From: Candidatus Zixiibacteriota bacterium
Lineage (GTDB): Bacteria > Zixibacteria > MSB-5A5 > GN15 > FEB-12
Direction of reading: 5' to 3'
Assembly: GCA_003641345.1 (NCBI GenBank)
Contig: QNAD01000007.1
Span: forward strand, 1-18,148
Length of the DNA stretch: 18,148 bases
The notes beneath the pieces were generated by a model. That model worked only from the letters and a program-made list of their open reading frames with translations, was not told the origin of the DNA and ran no database searches. Shown here in pieces: positions 7,050-16,188 of the stretch. The translations under genes and the position numbers were made by a program. The stretch's first letter is position 1; each line of letters begins with the position of its first letter.

Positions 7050-9185
7050 TTACGGTTTGTCAAACTGATTGGTGGGGAGAGTTGGATTTATCAGATATTC
7101 CTCAATTTTGAGTGTCATCAGTTTTTGGTCATTCATATGTGTTTCAACTGTCATCGGAATTTTGGCACCGTCGATTTCCTGAAAATTATCCATATATTTA
7201 ATTACCAATCCTTCGCCAACTTGAGTCGTACCAAAATATGATTTAGAAACTAATTGATAAGTCTGATTATTAAATCCGAATGTACAAATGATTTCACCTG
7301 CTTTATCAACTAAAGCAACATACTCAACAGCCTGACCATTTTCATTGCCTGATCCATTGTAAACGGTTTGATACGACGGATTGTCTGATTCTTTAAAAAG
7401 AAGGATCACATTTCGTGAAAAATCTTTATTAACATCAATCATATCATTTTCGGTTTTCTGAACGAGTTCACCCGTTGCTTGGTCAGTTTTCCACCCTGTA
7501 TTGCCATTGGTGATATCATACATTTTACTTCCCATAACTTCAATCAGAGAAAATTGTTTGTCAGGGTAAGCTTCCATCATCTGAAGATTTACTCCAAATT
7601 CACCGTTAGGAGTAGAGATGAGCATTTGTCCCTTAATTGAGATAGCATTAATCTTTTTATAGCTTTCAATTCCGCCAGCAGCAACAACAGCTTTATCTAG
7701 AAGGTCTTTACCTTTTTGCAGATTTTCCGGTGTTATCTCAAGTTCCTGATTATTTTCAGGAGAGGGAATAGAGATATCAATCGTCTCCGCTTCCCCAAGC
7801 CCTAATGAAGTTAAGGGTTCATCAAATTCATCTTTATTGCCAGCAACTAAAACAATCATTTGATCGGTTCGAATATTATTTTTGGCAGCGGCAACAACAT
7901 CTTCAGGGGAGACTTTTTCAACTTTTTCTTTTTCTTGTTGAAGGAAACCTGACGGGAGATTATAAAAGTCATAAGTCATCATTCTATTTATAACTTCTGA
8001 TTTAGTATCAAAATTGAAAACAAAGGAATTAAGATAACCATCTTTTCCTTTTTTCATTTCCGTGTCTGTAGGGGGATTGGTATGCATTGACTTAATCTGT
8101 TTGATCATTTCTTTAGCTGCTTTGATGGTGTTGTTCGGTTTAGTTGAAGCAATCATGAAAAAATACCCTGGGTAGGCAAAATTGGATATATATCTGCCGC
8201 CTGCTGAATAAGCCAGGCCGAGTTTGGTCCTTACGGCATCAGTGACGCGACTGCCAAATCCACCACCAAGAATAGAATTCATTACAATACGGTCAGCATA
8301 GTCTTCATCAAAAACTGTTCCACCAATATGGCCGATTCTAATGTAAGATTGTTTAGCATCCTTTTTTTCTGCATAGTAAACTTTGCTTCGGTAATCATAG
8401 TCAACTTTTGGTGGGGGAGGAACTTCTGTAGAGCCAATAGACCAATCCCCGAAATACTTTTTGATTAATTTAATGATATTTTTCTTATCGATATCACCCC
8501 AAATAGCTAATTGTATATTTTGAGGTTGAATGTATGTTTTGTGGAATTTCACAAGGTCATCACGGTTGATGGCATCGAGTGTTTTATATTCAACAGTACG
8601 TGCATAAGGAGAATCTTTGCCATAAATTTGTTTTGTGAATTCTCGGCGTGCAACTGATCCGACATCATCATTTCTACGAGAGATACCGGTTCTTACTTGA
8701 ATTTTAGCCAGATCAATTTTATCCTGATCAAATACAGGTCGGCGAAGAATTTCTGCTAAAACTTCCAATCCAAGTTCTGAATATTCGCTTAAAACATTCA
8801 CAGTAGCATTACCTGAGGTAGTACCTATTGATATTTCAACAGATCCTCCGATTCCTTCAAGTAATTCATCAATTTCATCTCCGGTCCATTTAGAGGTCCC
8901 TCCGGTACGCATTACATTGCCACAAATATTTGAAAGTCCAATTTTATCAGCTTCTTCCAAATAAGAACCGCAATTGATTCGTGTTCGGACATTAAAAATA
9001 GGAAGTGAATTGTCTTCAAGCAGGTATAAAGTAATACCATTTTCTAAAGTGACTTTTTCTATATCCGGAATCTTAATTTTGTTAAGTTCAGGGAAATCAA
9101 TTTTTTCAACATCCTGAGCTATACTCATAGAAGTTAGAGCAAAAATCAGAATGATTCCAAGTAAGATAAATTTAATATATTTCAT
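7050..9185 (-). CDS. M16-family protein, catalytically inactive subunit with extra C-terminal domain (exported)
   Basis: The start is supported by AGGAG 8 bases upstream. A signal peptide (residues 1-23, cleaved near SIA-Q) sends it to the periplasm. Residues about 40-470 are two M16 domains: the N-terminal one begins VTLENGITLYLLEDNSLP, and the second holds the conserved RTKLGLAYSAGGRY stretch with the Arg/Tyr pair used in substrate binding. At the active-site position the HxxEH motif reads NICGN (86-90), so both zinc histidines and the catalytic Glu are gone. It must be a non-catalytic partner, as in bacterial and mitochondrial M16B heterodimers. Residues about 490-711 are an added domain (LLDKAVVAAGGIESYKKI..., then beta-strands) like the LolA-like outer-membrane-lipoprotein-sorting fold. 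This tail makes the protein (711 aa) much longer than a normal M16B subunit. It follows the active M16 gene by 16 bp in one operon. Confidence 0.87.
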   Translation of the reverse strand: MKYIKFILLGIILIFALTSMSIAQDVEKIDFPELNKIKIPDIEKVTLENGITLYLLEDNSLPIFNVRTRINCGSYLEEADKIGLSNICGNVMRTGGTSKWTGDEIDELLEGIGGSVEISIGTTSGNATVNVLSEYSELGLEVLAEILRRPVFDQDKIDLAKIQVRTGISRRNDDVGSVARREFTKQIYGKDSPYARTVEYKTLDAINRDDLVKFHKTYIQPQNIQLAIWGDIDKKNIIKLIKKYFGDWSIGSTEVPPPPKVDYDYRSKVYYAEKKDAKQSYIRIGHIGGTVFDEDYADRIVMNSILGGGFGSRVTDAVRTKLGLAYSAGGRYISNFAYPGYFFMIASTKPNNTIKAAKEMIKQIKSMHTNPPTDTEMKKGKDGYLNSFVFNFDTKSEVINRMMTYDFYNLPSGFLQQEKEKVEKVSPEDVVAAAKNNIRTDQMIVLVAGNKDEFDEPLTSLGLGEAETIDISIPSPENNQELEITPENLQKGKDLLDKAVVAAGGIESYKKINAISIKGQMLISTPNGEFGVNLQMMEAYPDKQFSLIEVMGSKMYDITNGNTGWKTDQATGELVQKTENDMIDVNKDFSRNVILLFKESDNPSYQTVYNGSGNENGQAVEYVALVDKAGEIICTFGFNNQTYQLVSKSYFGTTQVGEGLVIKYMDNFQEIDGAKIPMTVETHMNDQKLMTLKIEEYLINPTLPTNQFDKP

Positions 9186-9201
9186 AATATAGGCTCCTGT
9201 A

Positions 9202-10707
9202 TTAGCTTCCAGATGTGTTTAATTTTGCGACTGTACGATTTTGTTTAGTCAGATATTTTTGTGCGACCCGTTGAATATCTTCGGCTGTTACCGCATTAAT
9301 TTTATCTAATGACTTAAACAATTCTCTCCAATCACCCCAACTATTTTGGTTACTTGCCAGTTGCATAGCCAGTCCCATGTTGCTGTTCATCTGGTTGATG
9401 AGTGATGCTTTGGTACGTGCCTTAATTTTTTCAACATCTTCAGCACTTATGAGTTCATTTTGGAGTATTTCAATTTCAGAAAAAATTTGTTCTTCACATT
9501 CTTCATTAGTATGCTCAGGAGTTGGCATTGCATAAGCTAATAATAGGCTTGGATATTTACTTCCGGGGTAGCCTGGGTAAATACCAACTTGGGCGGCAAT
9601 TTTTTTATCTTTAACAAGATTATTGTAAAGCAATGATGTTCTACCTTGTCCCAAGTAATCTGACATAGCTTCAATAGCAGGGAAATCAGGGTGAGTTCCC
9701 TCAGGAATGTGCCATCCGATAGCAATAAATGGTTGTGATGGGTCTTCCAATTCAACTCTACGTTCTCCTTGTTGTTCCGGTTCTATTGTAGCCAATTTAT
9801 CAGGGGGAGGGCTGTAGGGAATACGACTCCAGTACTTTTCAGCCATTTTAAAAACTTCTTTCGGATTAACATCACCTACTATAGAAATAGTCATATTTGA
9901 TGGAACATAATTAGTCCTATAAAATTCCAAAGCTTTGTCTCTGGTATAATTCATAATATCAGACATATGTCCGATGATAGAAATACCATAAGGATGAGCA
10001 GTAAAGGCGGCTGACTTCATAGCATCAATTAATCTGCCTATTGGTGAATTTTCAAGAGTTTGTCTGCGTTCTTCAGTAATAACATTACGTTCACGATACA
10101 TTTCTCTTAGTACAGGATTTAGAAAGCGTTCGGATTCCATCGCCATCCATAATTCCATTTTATTGGAAGGAAGGCTCATCATATAGACGGTCATATCCAT
10201 ACCAGTACCGGCATTCATACCAACGGTACCTTCACGTTCCAGAATATTATCGAATTCATTTGGAATTACTACTTCATTAGCGGCATCAATTGCATCTTCA
10301 AAGGCTTTTTCAAGTTTCTCTAATTTAACTGAATCAGCAGCAATCCCTTTTTTTCTTTCGGCACGAAGTTCATACCATATAGAATCTTCGATTTTCATCA
10401 ATTCTTTTTCTTTTTCGTAATCAGATGTCCCTATATTCGGAGTGCCTTTAAATGCCATATGTTCAAACATATGAGCCAGTCCGGTGTATTCTTTAGGATC
10501 ATTTGTTCCACCTACATTACAAAACGTTACAAAAGATGCAACGGGAGCGTCATGTCTTTCCATAACCAAGACTTTTAAACCGTTGTCCAATGTTTTTTCA
10601 GACACAGAATTTTCAAGCTCAGAGAAATCAAAAGCCTGAATTTGGGGGAAAAGCAAAAGGAAACAAGCGGACAAAATAAAGATAAGATTTTTCATATCTT
10701 TTTTCAT
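9202..10707 (-). CDS. M16-family zinc metallopeptidase, active subunit (exported)
   Basis: GGAGG 5 bases before the ATG supports the start, and a perfect TATAAT on the minus strand at 10735-10730 may be its -10 box. Residues 1-25 form a signal peptide. The zinc site is present: H79-M-F-E82-H83, with the third ligand expected in RERNVITEE (about residue 206). Between them an insertion of about 60 charged, helical residues (95-160) precedes the conserved NAGTGMDMTVY; longer versions of this loop occur in a known Bacteroidota/planctomycete-type subgroup of M16. The second M16 domain (about 270-490) closes the clam-shell. M16 enzymes cut short unfolded peptides in an enclosed chamber. The dead partner encoded just downstream probably supplies the other half. 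Likely role: periplasmic degradation of signal peptides or other oligopeptides. Confidence 0.9.
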   Translation of the reverse strand: MKKDMKNLIFILSACFLLLFPQIQAFDFSELENSVSEKTLDNGLKVLVMERHDAPVASFVTFCNVGGTNDPKEYTGLAHMFEHMAFKGTPNIGTSDYEKEKELMKIEDSIWYELRAERKKGIAADSVKLEKLEKAFEDAIDAANEVVIPNEFDNILEREGTVGMNAGTGMDMTVYMMSLPSNKMELWMAMESERFLNPVLREMYRERNVITEERRQTLENSPIGRLIDAMKSAAFTAHPYGISIIGHMSDIMNYTRDKALEFYRTNYVPSNMTISIVGDVNPKEVFKMAEKYWSRIPYSPPPDKLATIEPEQQGERRVELEDPSQPFIAIGWHIPEGTHPDFPAIEAMSDYLGQGRTSLLYNNLVKDKKIAAQVGIYPGYPGSKYPSLLLAYAMPTPEHTNEECEEQIFSEIEILQNELISAEDVEKIKARTKASLINQMNSNMGLAMQLASNQNSWGDWRELFKSLDKINAVTAEDIQRVAQKYLTKQNRTVAKLNTSGS

Positions 10708-10832
10708 AGTTCCTCCATGGATTTAAATTATTATAGTGTTTTTTCTTTCAAGAAATACGAGAATTAGTTATAAGTCAAGCTCTTGAATTAATAATTTTGA
10801 TGAGAAAATAATGAAGGTTTAATCAGCCGAAA

Positions 10833-13394
10833 TTACCACCAGGTTATCAATTTTGGTTTTAATGTATGAGGAAGAACATTACTTTTTGGTATAATTCTGG
10901 CTGTAATTCCGAATCGACCAGATTCATTACTGATAACTTTTCCTCTGAAAGTAAAAACATTGTCTTGATTAGAATCATCATCAATTAGTTCTGCTTCAAT
11001 AGGATCATAATCGAGAATTCGTTCCTGAGAGTCTAATTTACCGGAGACAAGTTCCACTTTTATATCATCTGGAGTTATCTTACCAAGGAAGACTTTTACA
11101 GTAATATCCATTTGCTCGCCGACAAATAAAGTTGCCCCTGGATTTGGTACATCGACTGATGTGACATCAATTTTATCCCAACTGGATGCCATTTTATCCA
11201 ACCAATCAGTTAGATTTTTAGTTAAATCATAATTGTTCTCTTGCAACTTGGTGCAAGTGTCAATTGCGGGGATATAGAATTGTTTTGTATAATCCATTAT
11301 CATTCGTTGGGCAGAGAATTTTTCTCCAGCCATATGGATAGAAGCTTTCATTTTTTCAATCCATTGTACTGGCAAACCGATTTCATTGAGGCTATAGAAA
11401 GTGGGTATAACTTCTCGTTCCAAAGAATTGTATAACATCTCAGCGTCCATTATATCTTGTTGTTCAACGTTGTAATAATCTTCACCGTTGCCAATTTTAA
11501 ATCCGGTCTTATCATTATATCCTTCGCACCACCAACCATCAAGAATTGATAAATTCAATGCTCCATTCATAGCTGCTTTCATTCCGGACGTTCCGGATGC
11601 TTCCTGAGGTCGTCTTGGAGTATTTAACCAAACGTCAACACCCTGCACAAGGTATCTTGCTATATCTATGTCATAATCTTCAAGGAATAATATCCTATCA
11701 CGGAATCGTTCATCCGCAGCAAAATCTATGATTTGTCTTATAATTTCTTTGCCTGGATTATCAAGAGGGTGAGCTTTACCTGACAAGATTATCTGGATTG
11801 GTCTATTTGGATTATTTACAATTTTATCTAATCTATCCAAGTCGGAAAAGAGCAAGGCTCCTCTTTTATAGGTAGAAAACCGTCTTGCAAAACCAATTGT
11901 CAATATTTGAGGGTCTAATATTTGTTCGGCTTTTTGGACGCCATATTGTGATACACCGCGTCTGAGCATTTGTTGTTTTAATTTTTTTCTGGCAAAAAAT
12001 ACAAGCCTTTCCCGACGTCGGTTATGAACTCGCCATAGCTCGGCATCTGGAATTTTATAAACTTTTTCCCAAATTTCGGGAAGGCCGGAGAATTCTTCAT
12101 ATTTGGAGCCAAAATAAGATACAAACAATTCATGCATATCATGTGATATCCATGATGAAGAATGAACGCCGTTGGTAATCGCTTTGATAGGTATTTCTTC
12201 GGATGGTAGTTCTGGCCAGATATTATGCCACATTTCTCTTGATATTTTCCCGTGTAGTTTAGATACACCATTTGAAAAAGCAGAATATTTTAAAGCGGCA
12301 ACAGTCATACAGAATAGTTCATCTTTATCTTTTGGGAATACTTTTCCAATTGAAATAAATTCTTCCCAGCTGATTCCTAGTTGCTTAATAAATTTGTCCA
12401 GATATCTTCGTACTAAAATAGGCTCAAATTTTTCGTTACCAGCCGGTACAGGAGTATGGGTAGTAAAGACAGCTGTTGACCATATATATTGTGATGCCTG
12501 TTTAAAAGACAAGCCACGTTCATGCATTAAAAATCTAATTCTTTCTAATGTTAAAAACCAGGAATGCCCTTCGTTGATATGATAAACGGATGGCTCGATT
12601 TTCATTGCTCTTAAAGCTTTAATTCCGCCTATACCAAGAATGATTTCTTGTCTGATACGCATATCTTTATCACCACCATATAAGACGGAGGTAATTTCAC
12701 GACATTTACTGGAATTTTCCGGAATATTAGTGTCTAAAAGATAAAGAGGTATTTGTCCAATATTAACTTTTAGTATTTGAACTTTGACTGGGGCAGCATC
12801 AAGTTCAACCGTAACTTTTATTGGCTCATTGTTCTCATCTTTGACAAGTTGAACCGGCATGTGATACCAATCATTTTCCTCGTATCTTTCTTGTTGCCAT
12901 CCATCGGTTGACAAAAATTGTCTGAAATAGCCATATCGATATAAAAGACCAACTGCAACCATAGGAATTCCCATATCGGAGGCAGATTTTAACGTATCGC
13001 CTGAAAGTATTCCTAATCCACCAGAATAAACAGGTAAAGAAGTATCTAATCCATATTCGAGTGAAAAGTAGGCAACTTTATGATTGTTGTAGTCATTAAA
13101 ATTATATTGAAACCACTTTTTGCGATTTAAATAATCTTGATATTTCGTATGTACTCTGTTCAGGCTGGCTAAGAAACCATCATCTTCAGCAGCTCTTTGC
13201 AAAGTTTCTTGAGGAACTCGCGCCAAAGTTTCAACCGGATTTTGGTGGCAGGTCTCCCACATTTCCGAATCTAAACGGATAAATAGTTTTACTAATTCCC
13301 AATTCCATGAATACCACAGATTTTGAGATAATTCTTGAAGCCCCTGAAGCTTTTCAGGTAATTTCGGTAATACAAAAAACTGTCTAACTTTCAT
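10833..13394 (-). CDS. glgP: Alpha-glucan (glycogen/maltodextrin) phosphorylase, DUF3417 type
   Basis: The enzyme releases glucose-1-phosphate from alpha-1,4-glucans using phosphate and pyridoxal phosphate (GT35). The 853-residue protein belongs to the 'alpha-glucan family phosphorylase' branch. Residues about 12-110 are the DUF3417 domain (LQELSQNLWYSWNWE). The catalytic part follows from about 115 (VAYFSLEYGL, then YSGGLGILSGDTLKSASDMG). VYHINEGHSWF and TTHTPVPAGNE lie midway. The PLP lysine is K606 in EASGTSGMKAAMNGALNLS. A beta-rich C-terminal domain (about 730-853) is usual for this subgroup. The start has GAGGG 4 bases upstream. The gene is divergent from pfkA across 213 bp, so storage-glucan breakdown and glycolysis may share control. 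No clear terminator was seen in the 125 bp before the M16 operon, so some read-through into those genes is possible. Confidence 0.95.
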   Translation of the reverse strand: MKVRQFFVLPKLPEKLQGLQELSQNLWYSWNWELVKLFIRLDSEMWETCHQNPVETLARVPQETLQRAAEDDGFLASLNRVHTKYQDYLNRKKWFQYNFNDYNNHKVAYFSLEYGLDTSLPVYSGGLGILSGDTLKSASDMGIPMVAVGLLYRYGYFRQFLSTDGWQQERYEENDWYHMPVQLVKDENNEPIKVTVELDAAPVKVQILKVNIGQIPLYLLDTNIPENSSKCREITSVLYGGDKDMRIRQEIILGIGGIKALRAMKIEPSVYHINEGHSWFLTLERIRFLMHERGLSFKQASQYIWSTAVFTTHTPVPAGNEKFEPILVRRYLDKFIKQLGISWEEFISIGKVFPKDKDELFCMTVAALKYSAFSNGVSKLHGKISREMWHNIWPELPSEEIPIKAITNGVHSSSWISHDMHELFVSYFGSKYEEFSGLPEIWEKVYKIPDAELWRVHNRRRERLVFFARKKLKQQMLRRGVSQYGVQKAEQILDPQILTIGFARRFSTYKRGALLFSDLDRLDKIVNNPNRPIQIILSGKAHPLDNPGKEIIRQIIDFAADERFRDRILFLEDYDIDIARYLVQGVDVWLNTPRRPQEASGTSGMKAAMNGALNLSILDGWWCEGYNDKTGFKIGNGEDYYNVEQQDIMDAEMLYNSLEREVIPTFYSLNEIGLPVQWIEKMKASIHMAGEKFSAQRMIMDYTKQFYIPAIDTCTKLQENNYDLTKNLTDWLDKMASSWDKIDVTSVDVPNPGATLFVGEQMDITVKVFLGKITPDDIKVELVSGKLDSQERILDYDPIEAELIDDDSNQDNVFTFRGKVISNESGRFGITARIIPKSNVLPHTLKPKLITWW

Positions 13395-13435
13395 TTTCCC
13401 TCAAAGTGTTTAATTCATCCTTGATAATACTATTT

Positions 13436-13464
13436 ATAATAAATATCGTCTTAATCCACAACAA
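13436..13464 (-). promoter_or_regulatory. Possible sigma70-type promoter for glgP
   Basis: Read on the minus strand, TTGTTG (13464-13459) and TATTAT (13441-13436) are separated by 17 bases and lie about 40 bases upstream of the glgP start. The -10 matches the consensus at 5 of 6 positions and the -35 at only 3 of 6. The surrounding DNA is very AT-rich, so chance matches are likely. Confidence 0.27.
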
Positions 13465-13607
13465 TTTTACATTATCATTGAATTGAGCTAAAAAAAACAT
13501 AAAAAAATAATGTGATTAGTTAAAGGCGAGGGACAGAAAATGGCAATATATGGTAAATTCACGATAATATTTTTTGTTTTATTTATTAAACATTTATTTT
13601 AAATTAA

Positions 13608-14753
13608 ATGTCTATGAATAAAAATATTAAAAGAATTGGAATTCTGACCGGTGGCGGAGATTGTCCCGGTCTAAATGCAGTAATTAGAGCAATTGTAAAA
13701 ACAGCTCATAATGATTGTGGTTTGGAAGTATTAGGCTTTCAAGATGGTTTTGAAGGTGTTATTGAAAATCGATTTATCAAACTGAACTTAAGTGATGCTT
13801 CGGGGATTTTAAATCGAGGCGGGACAATCCTTGGAACATCAAACAGAGCGGATCCATTTCGTTACCCGGTTTTACAGGATGAGGATTATATTTATGTTGA
13901 CCGTTCTTCACAAGGTGTAAGGAATTTTGAAGCATTAGGGCTTGATGCTTTAATTGTTATTGGTGGCGATGGTACAATGGCAGCTGCTGATGGTATGATG
14001 AAAAAAGGAATTCCAATCGTTGGTGTCCCCAAAACAATTGATAATGATTTGTTCGGTACAGATATAACTTTTGGGTTTGATTCTGCGGTTGCAACCGCTA
14101 CGGATGCTATAGATAAAATTCATACTACCGCCCAATCCCATCATAGGGTTATGATTGTTGAAGTTATGGGGAGGAATGCCGGATGGTTGGCATTATACTC
14201 AGGACTTGCAGGCGGTGGTGATATAATTCTTATACCAGAATTTCCTTATGATATTGAAGCGGTTTGCGATGCGGTGAGAACCAGAAACGCCAGAGGCAAG
14301 ACATTCTCAATTGTGGTTGTTGGCGAAGGGGCAAAAGCTATTGGTGGTGATATTGTAATTAAAAGGAAAATTGAACAGTCTCCTGATACTATCAGGTTGG
14401 GAGGAGTTTCAAACCAAGTGGCATCGCAGATAGAAGGTTTAACAAATATTGAATGTCGAGTTACTATTTTGGGGCATTTGTTAAGAGGTGGATCTCCGAC
14501 TGCCAATGACCGTATTCTTGCTACAAGATATGGAGTAGAGGCTGTTAAATTGGTAATGAACTCTGAATTTGGGAAGATGGTAGTTTTAAAAGATAACCAG
14601 ATGTCAGCTGTCAATATTGTGGATATTGCAGGAAAACAAAGGAAAATTACTCCCGAGCATCCAGTTGTCAGAACTGCACTATCATTGGGTATCAGTTTGG
14701 GAGTTCCTACTGATTTACCTTTAAAGAATTATTATGCAAAAGATGATTTATAA
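13608..14753 (+). CDS. pfkA: 6-phosphofructokinase (probably ATP-dependent)
   Basis: The enzyme phosphorylates fructose 6-phosphate to fructose 1,6-bisphosphate. The 381-residue protein carries the family motifs in order: GILTGGGDCPGLNA (11-24), NRGGTILGTSNR (69-80), GGDGT (119-123), PKTIDND (141-147, with the catalytic Asp), the MGRNAGW substrate-binding stretch (about 184-190) and a C-terminal LGHLLRGG. Gly in GGDGT (E. coli Gly104 position) points to ATP, since PPi enzymes have Asp there. However, Lys in PKTIDND (E. coli has Gly) is the residue found in PPi enzymes and in some ATP-dependent actinobacterial enzymes, so the donor should be regarded as likely rather than certain. There is no SD; a second ATG lies two codons in. 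pfkA is divergent from glgP, and the beta-CASP gene follows after 39 bp. Confidence 0.94.
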   Translation: MSMNKNIKRIGILTGGGDCPGLNAVIRAIVKTAHNDCGLEVLGFQDGFEGVIENRFIKLNLSDASGILNRGGTILGTSNRADPFRYPVLQDEDYIYVDRSSQGVRNFEALGLDALIVIGGDGTMAAADGMMKKGIPIVGVPKTIDNDLFGTDITFGFDSAVATATDAIDKIHTTAQSHHRVMIVEVMGRNAGWLALYSGLAGGGDIILIPEFPYDIEAVCDAVRTRNARGKTFSIVVVGEGAKAIGGDIVIKRKIEQSPDTIRLGGVSNQVASQIEGLTNIECRVTILGHLLRGGSPTANDRILATRYGVEAVKLVMNSEFGKMVVLKDNQMSAVNIVDIAGKQRKITPEHPVVRTALSLGISLGVPTDLPLKNYYAKDDL

Positions 14754-14792
14754 AAAATTTATTTCTGTTAGTTCAATAATTAGAGTGTTTAC

Positions 14793-16178
14793 TTGAAACG
14801 TATTTCATTTTACGGAGCAGCCGGTACGGTTACCGGATCGAAATATTTACTTGAAGTAAACGATAAAAAAATTCTAATTGATTGCGGAATGTTTCAAGGG
14901 AATAGATCGTTAAGAGTTCGAAATTGGGAGCCGCTGTCTTTTAACCCTAAAGATTTATCTGCTGTTATATTAACTCATGCTCATATTGATCATACCGGTT
15001 TCCTGCCCAAATTGGTTAGATTTGGTTTTGATAAAGAGGTTTATTCCACTCCGCCAACATTTGATATCTTAAAAGTATTATTAATTGATGCCGCTCATAT
15101 TCAGGAAGAGGAAGCTGCTTATCGTAACAAAAAGAAAATCTCTCGCCATAAACCAGCTTTGCCTCTTTTTTCAACTGAAGATGCAGTAAATACAATTAAA
15201 TTGGGGCATGGAATCCATTATAATAAATGGCATACGATAAGCAAAGAGTTCAAATTCCGTTTCATTAACGCCGGACATATATTAGGTGCATCATCAGTTC
15301 AGATTGTAATGAATGATGGGGAAAGTGAAAAGTCAATTCTGTTCTCCGGTGATGTTGGTAAGTATGCTATTGCTTTAGTCTCTGACCCGTCCGTCCCACC
15401 GGAATCCGATTATATAGTTTGCGAGTCAACTTATGGAGGTAAATTTCATCCTGCAGTTGATCCTTTTTTTGAATTTGATCAGTTATTAAAAAGGATAATC
15501 AAAGAAAAACGAATACTGTTGATACCCGCCTTTGCCATCGGACGTACTCAGCAAATAGTATATATGGCACATGTTTTAATGAAGCAGGGAGAGATACCTC
15601 CTATAGATATTCACATAGATTCCCCTATGGCAGTCAGGGCGACAAATATTTATAAAGCATATCCTGAATATCATTCAATTGATGAGAAATTTTTAGTTGG
15701 GAAAAATAATTCTTTCTATGGCAAATCGGTTACATTACATAGAAAAAGAAAATCTTCGAAGATGTTGAATAAATTAAAAGGTCCGGCAATTATTATTTCC
15801 GCCAGTGGAATGCTGACCGGTGGTAGAATAATGCACCATTTAACCAATAGACTTCCGGATCCCAATACAACGTTAGCTTTGGTCGGATTTATGGTTTCAG
15901 GTTCTTTGGGTCGAAGAATTATGGATGGTGAAAAAAATATTCTGGTTTATAAAAAGCCAATTCATATCAATGCTGAGGTTGTACAGTTGGAAGGGTTGTC
16001 CGGGCATGCTGATTCGTATGAAATATTACATTGGTTAGAGCAGGTAAAGAAGAAACCTAAAAAGATTTTTATTACTCATGGAGAAAAAAGCCGTTCAGTT
16101 GCTATGGCTGAGCAGTTTAAAAAAGAAAGAAATTGGAATTGTGAAATTCCTGAATTAGATGAAAGCTTTGAATTATAG
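14793..16178 (+). CDS. Metallo-beta-lactamase/beta-CASP fold RNA-processing hydrolase
   Basis: The TTG at 14793 is the only reasonable start: a stop codon lies four codons upstream in frame and no early ATG exists. The 461-residue protein has the metallo-beta-lactamase motifs HAHIDH (62-67), AGHILGASSVQI (third His) and FSGDVG (bridging Asp). It then has the beta-CASP insertion with PAFAIGRTQQI, the SASGMLTGGRIMHHL stretch and LSGHADSYEIL, and ends with ITHGE (C-terminal metal-binding His). This is the layout of CPSF73-like bacterial proteins thought to act as endo- or exonucleases on RNA; specific substrates are mostly unknown. It lacks the KH domains of archaeal homologues and the C-terminal domain of RNase J. 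It follows pfkA by 39 bp and is nearly joined to the LOG gene, suggesting one transcript. Confidence 0.9.
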   Translation: MKRISFYGAAGTVTGSKYLLEVNDKKILIDCGMFQGNRSLRVRNWEPLSFNPKDLSAVILTHAHIDHTGFLPKLVRFGFDKEVYSTPPTFDILKVLLIDAAHIQEEEAAYRNKKKISRHKPALPLFSTEDAVNTIKLGHGIHYNKWHTISKEFKFRFINAGHILGASSVQIVMNDGESEKSILFSGDVGKYAIALVSDPSVPPESDYIVCESTYGGKFHPAVDPFFEFDQLLKRIIKEKRILLIPAFAIGRTQQIVYMAHVLMKQGEIPPIDIHIDSPMAVRATNIYKAYPEYHSIDEKFLVGKNNSFYGKSVTLHRKRKSSKMLNKLKGPAIIISASGMLTGGRIMHHLTNRLPDPNTTLALVGFMVSGSLGRRIMDGEKNILVYKKPIHINAEVVQLEGLSGHADSYEILHWLEQVKKKPKKIFITHGEKSRSVAMAEQFKKERNWNCEIPELDESFEL

Positions 16179-16188
16179 AAAGAAATTT

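Noticed and set aside
10742..10755. Palindrome TTTCTTTCAAGAAA upstream of the M16 operon
   Set aside because: It is short, AT-rich and single, close to what chance gives in this DNA; not enough to call an operator.
14246..14614. Minus-strand open frame of 122 codons inside pfkA
   Set aside because: pfkA carries all family motifs through this stretch; the antisense frame is a by-product.
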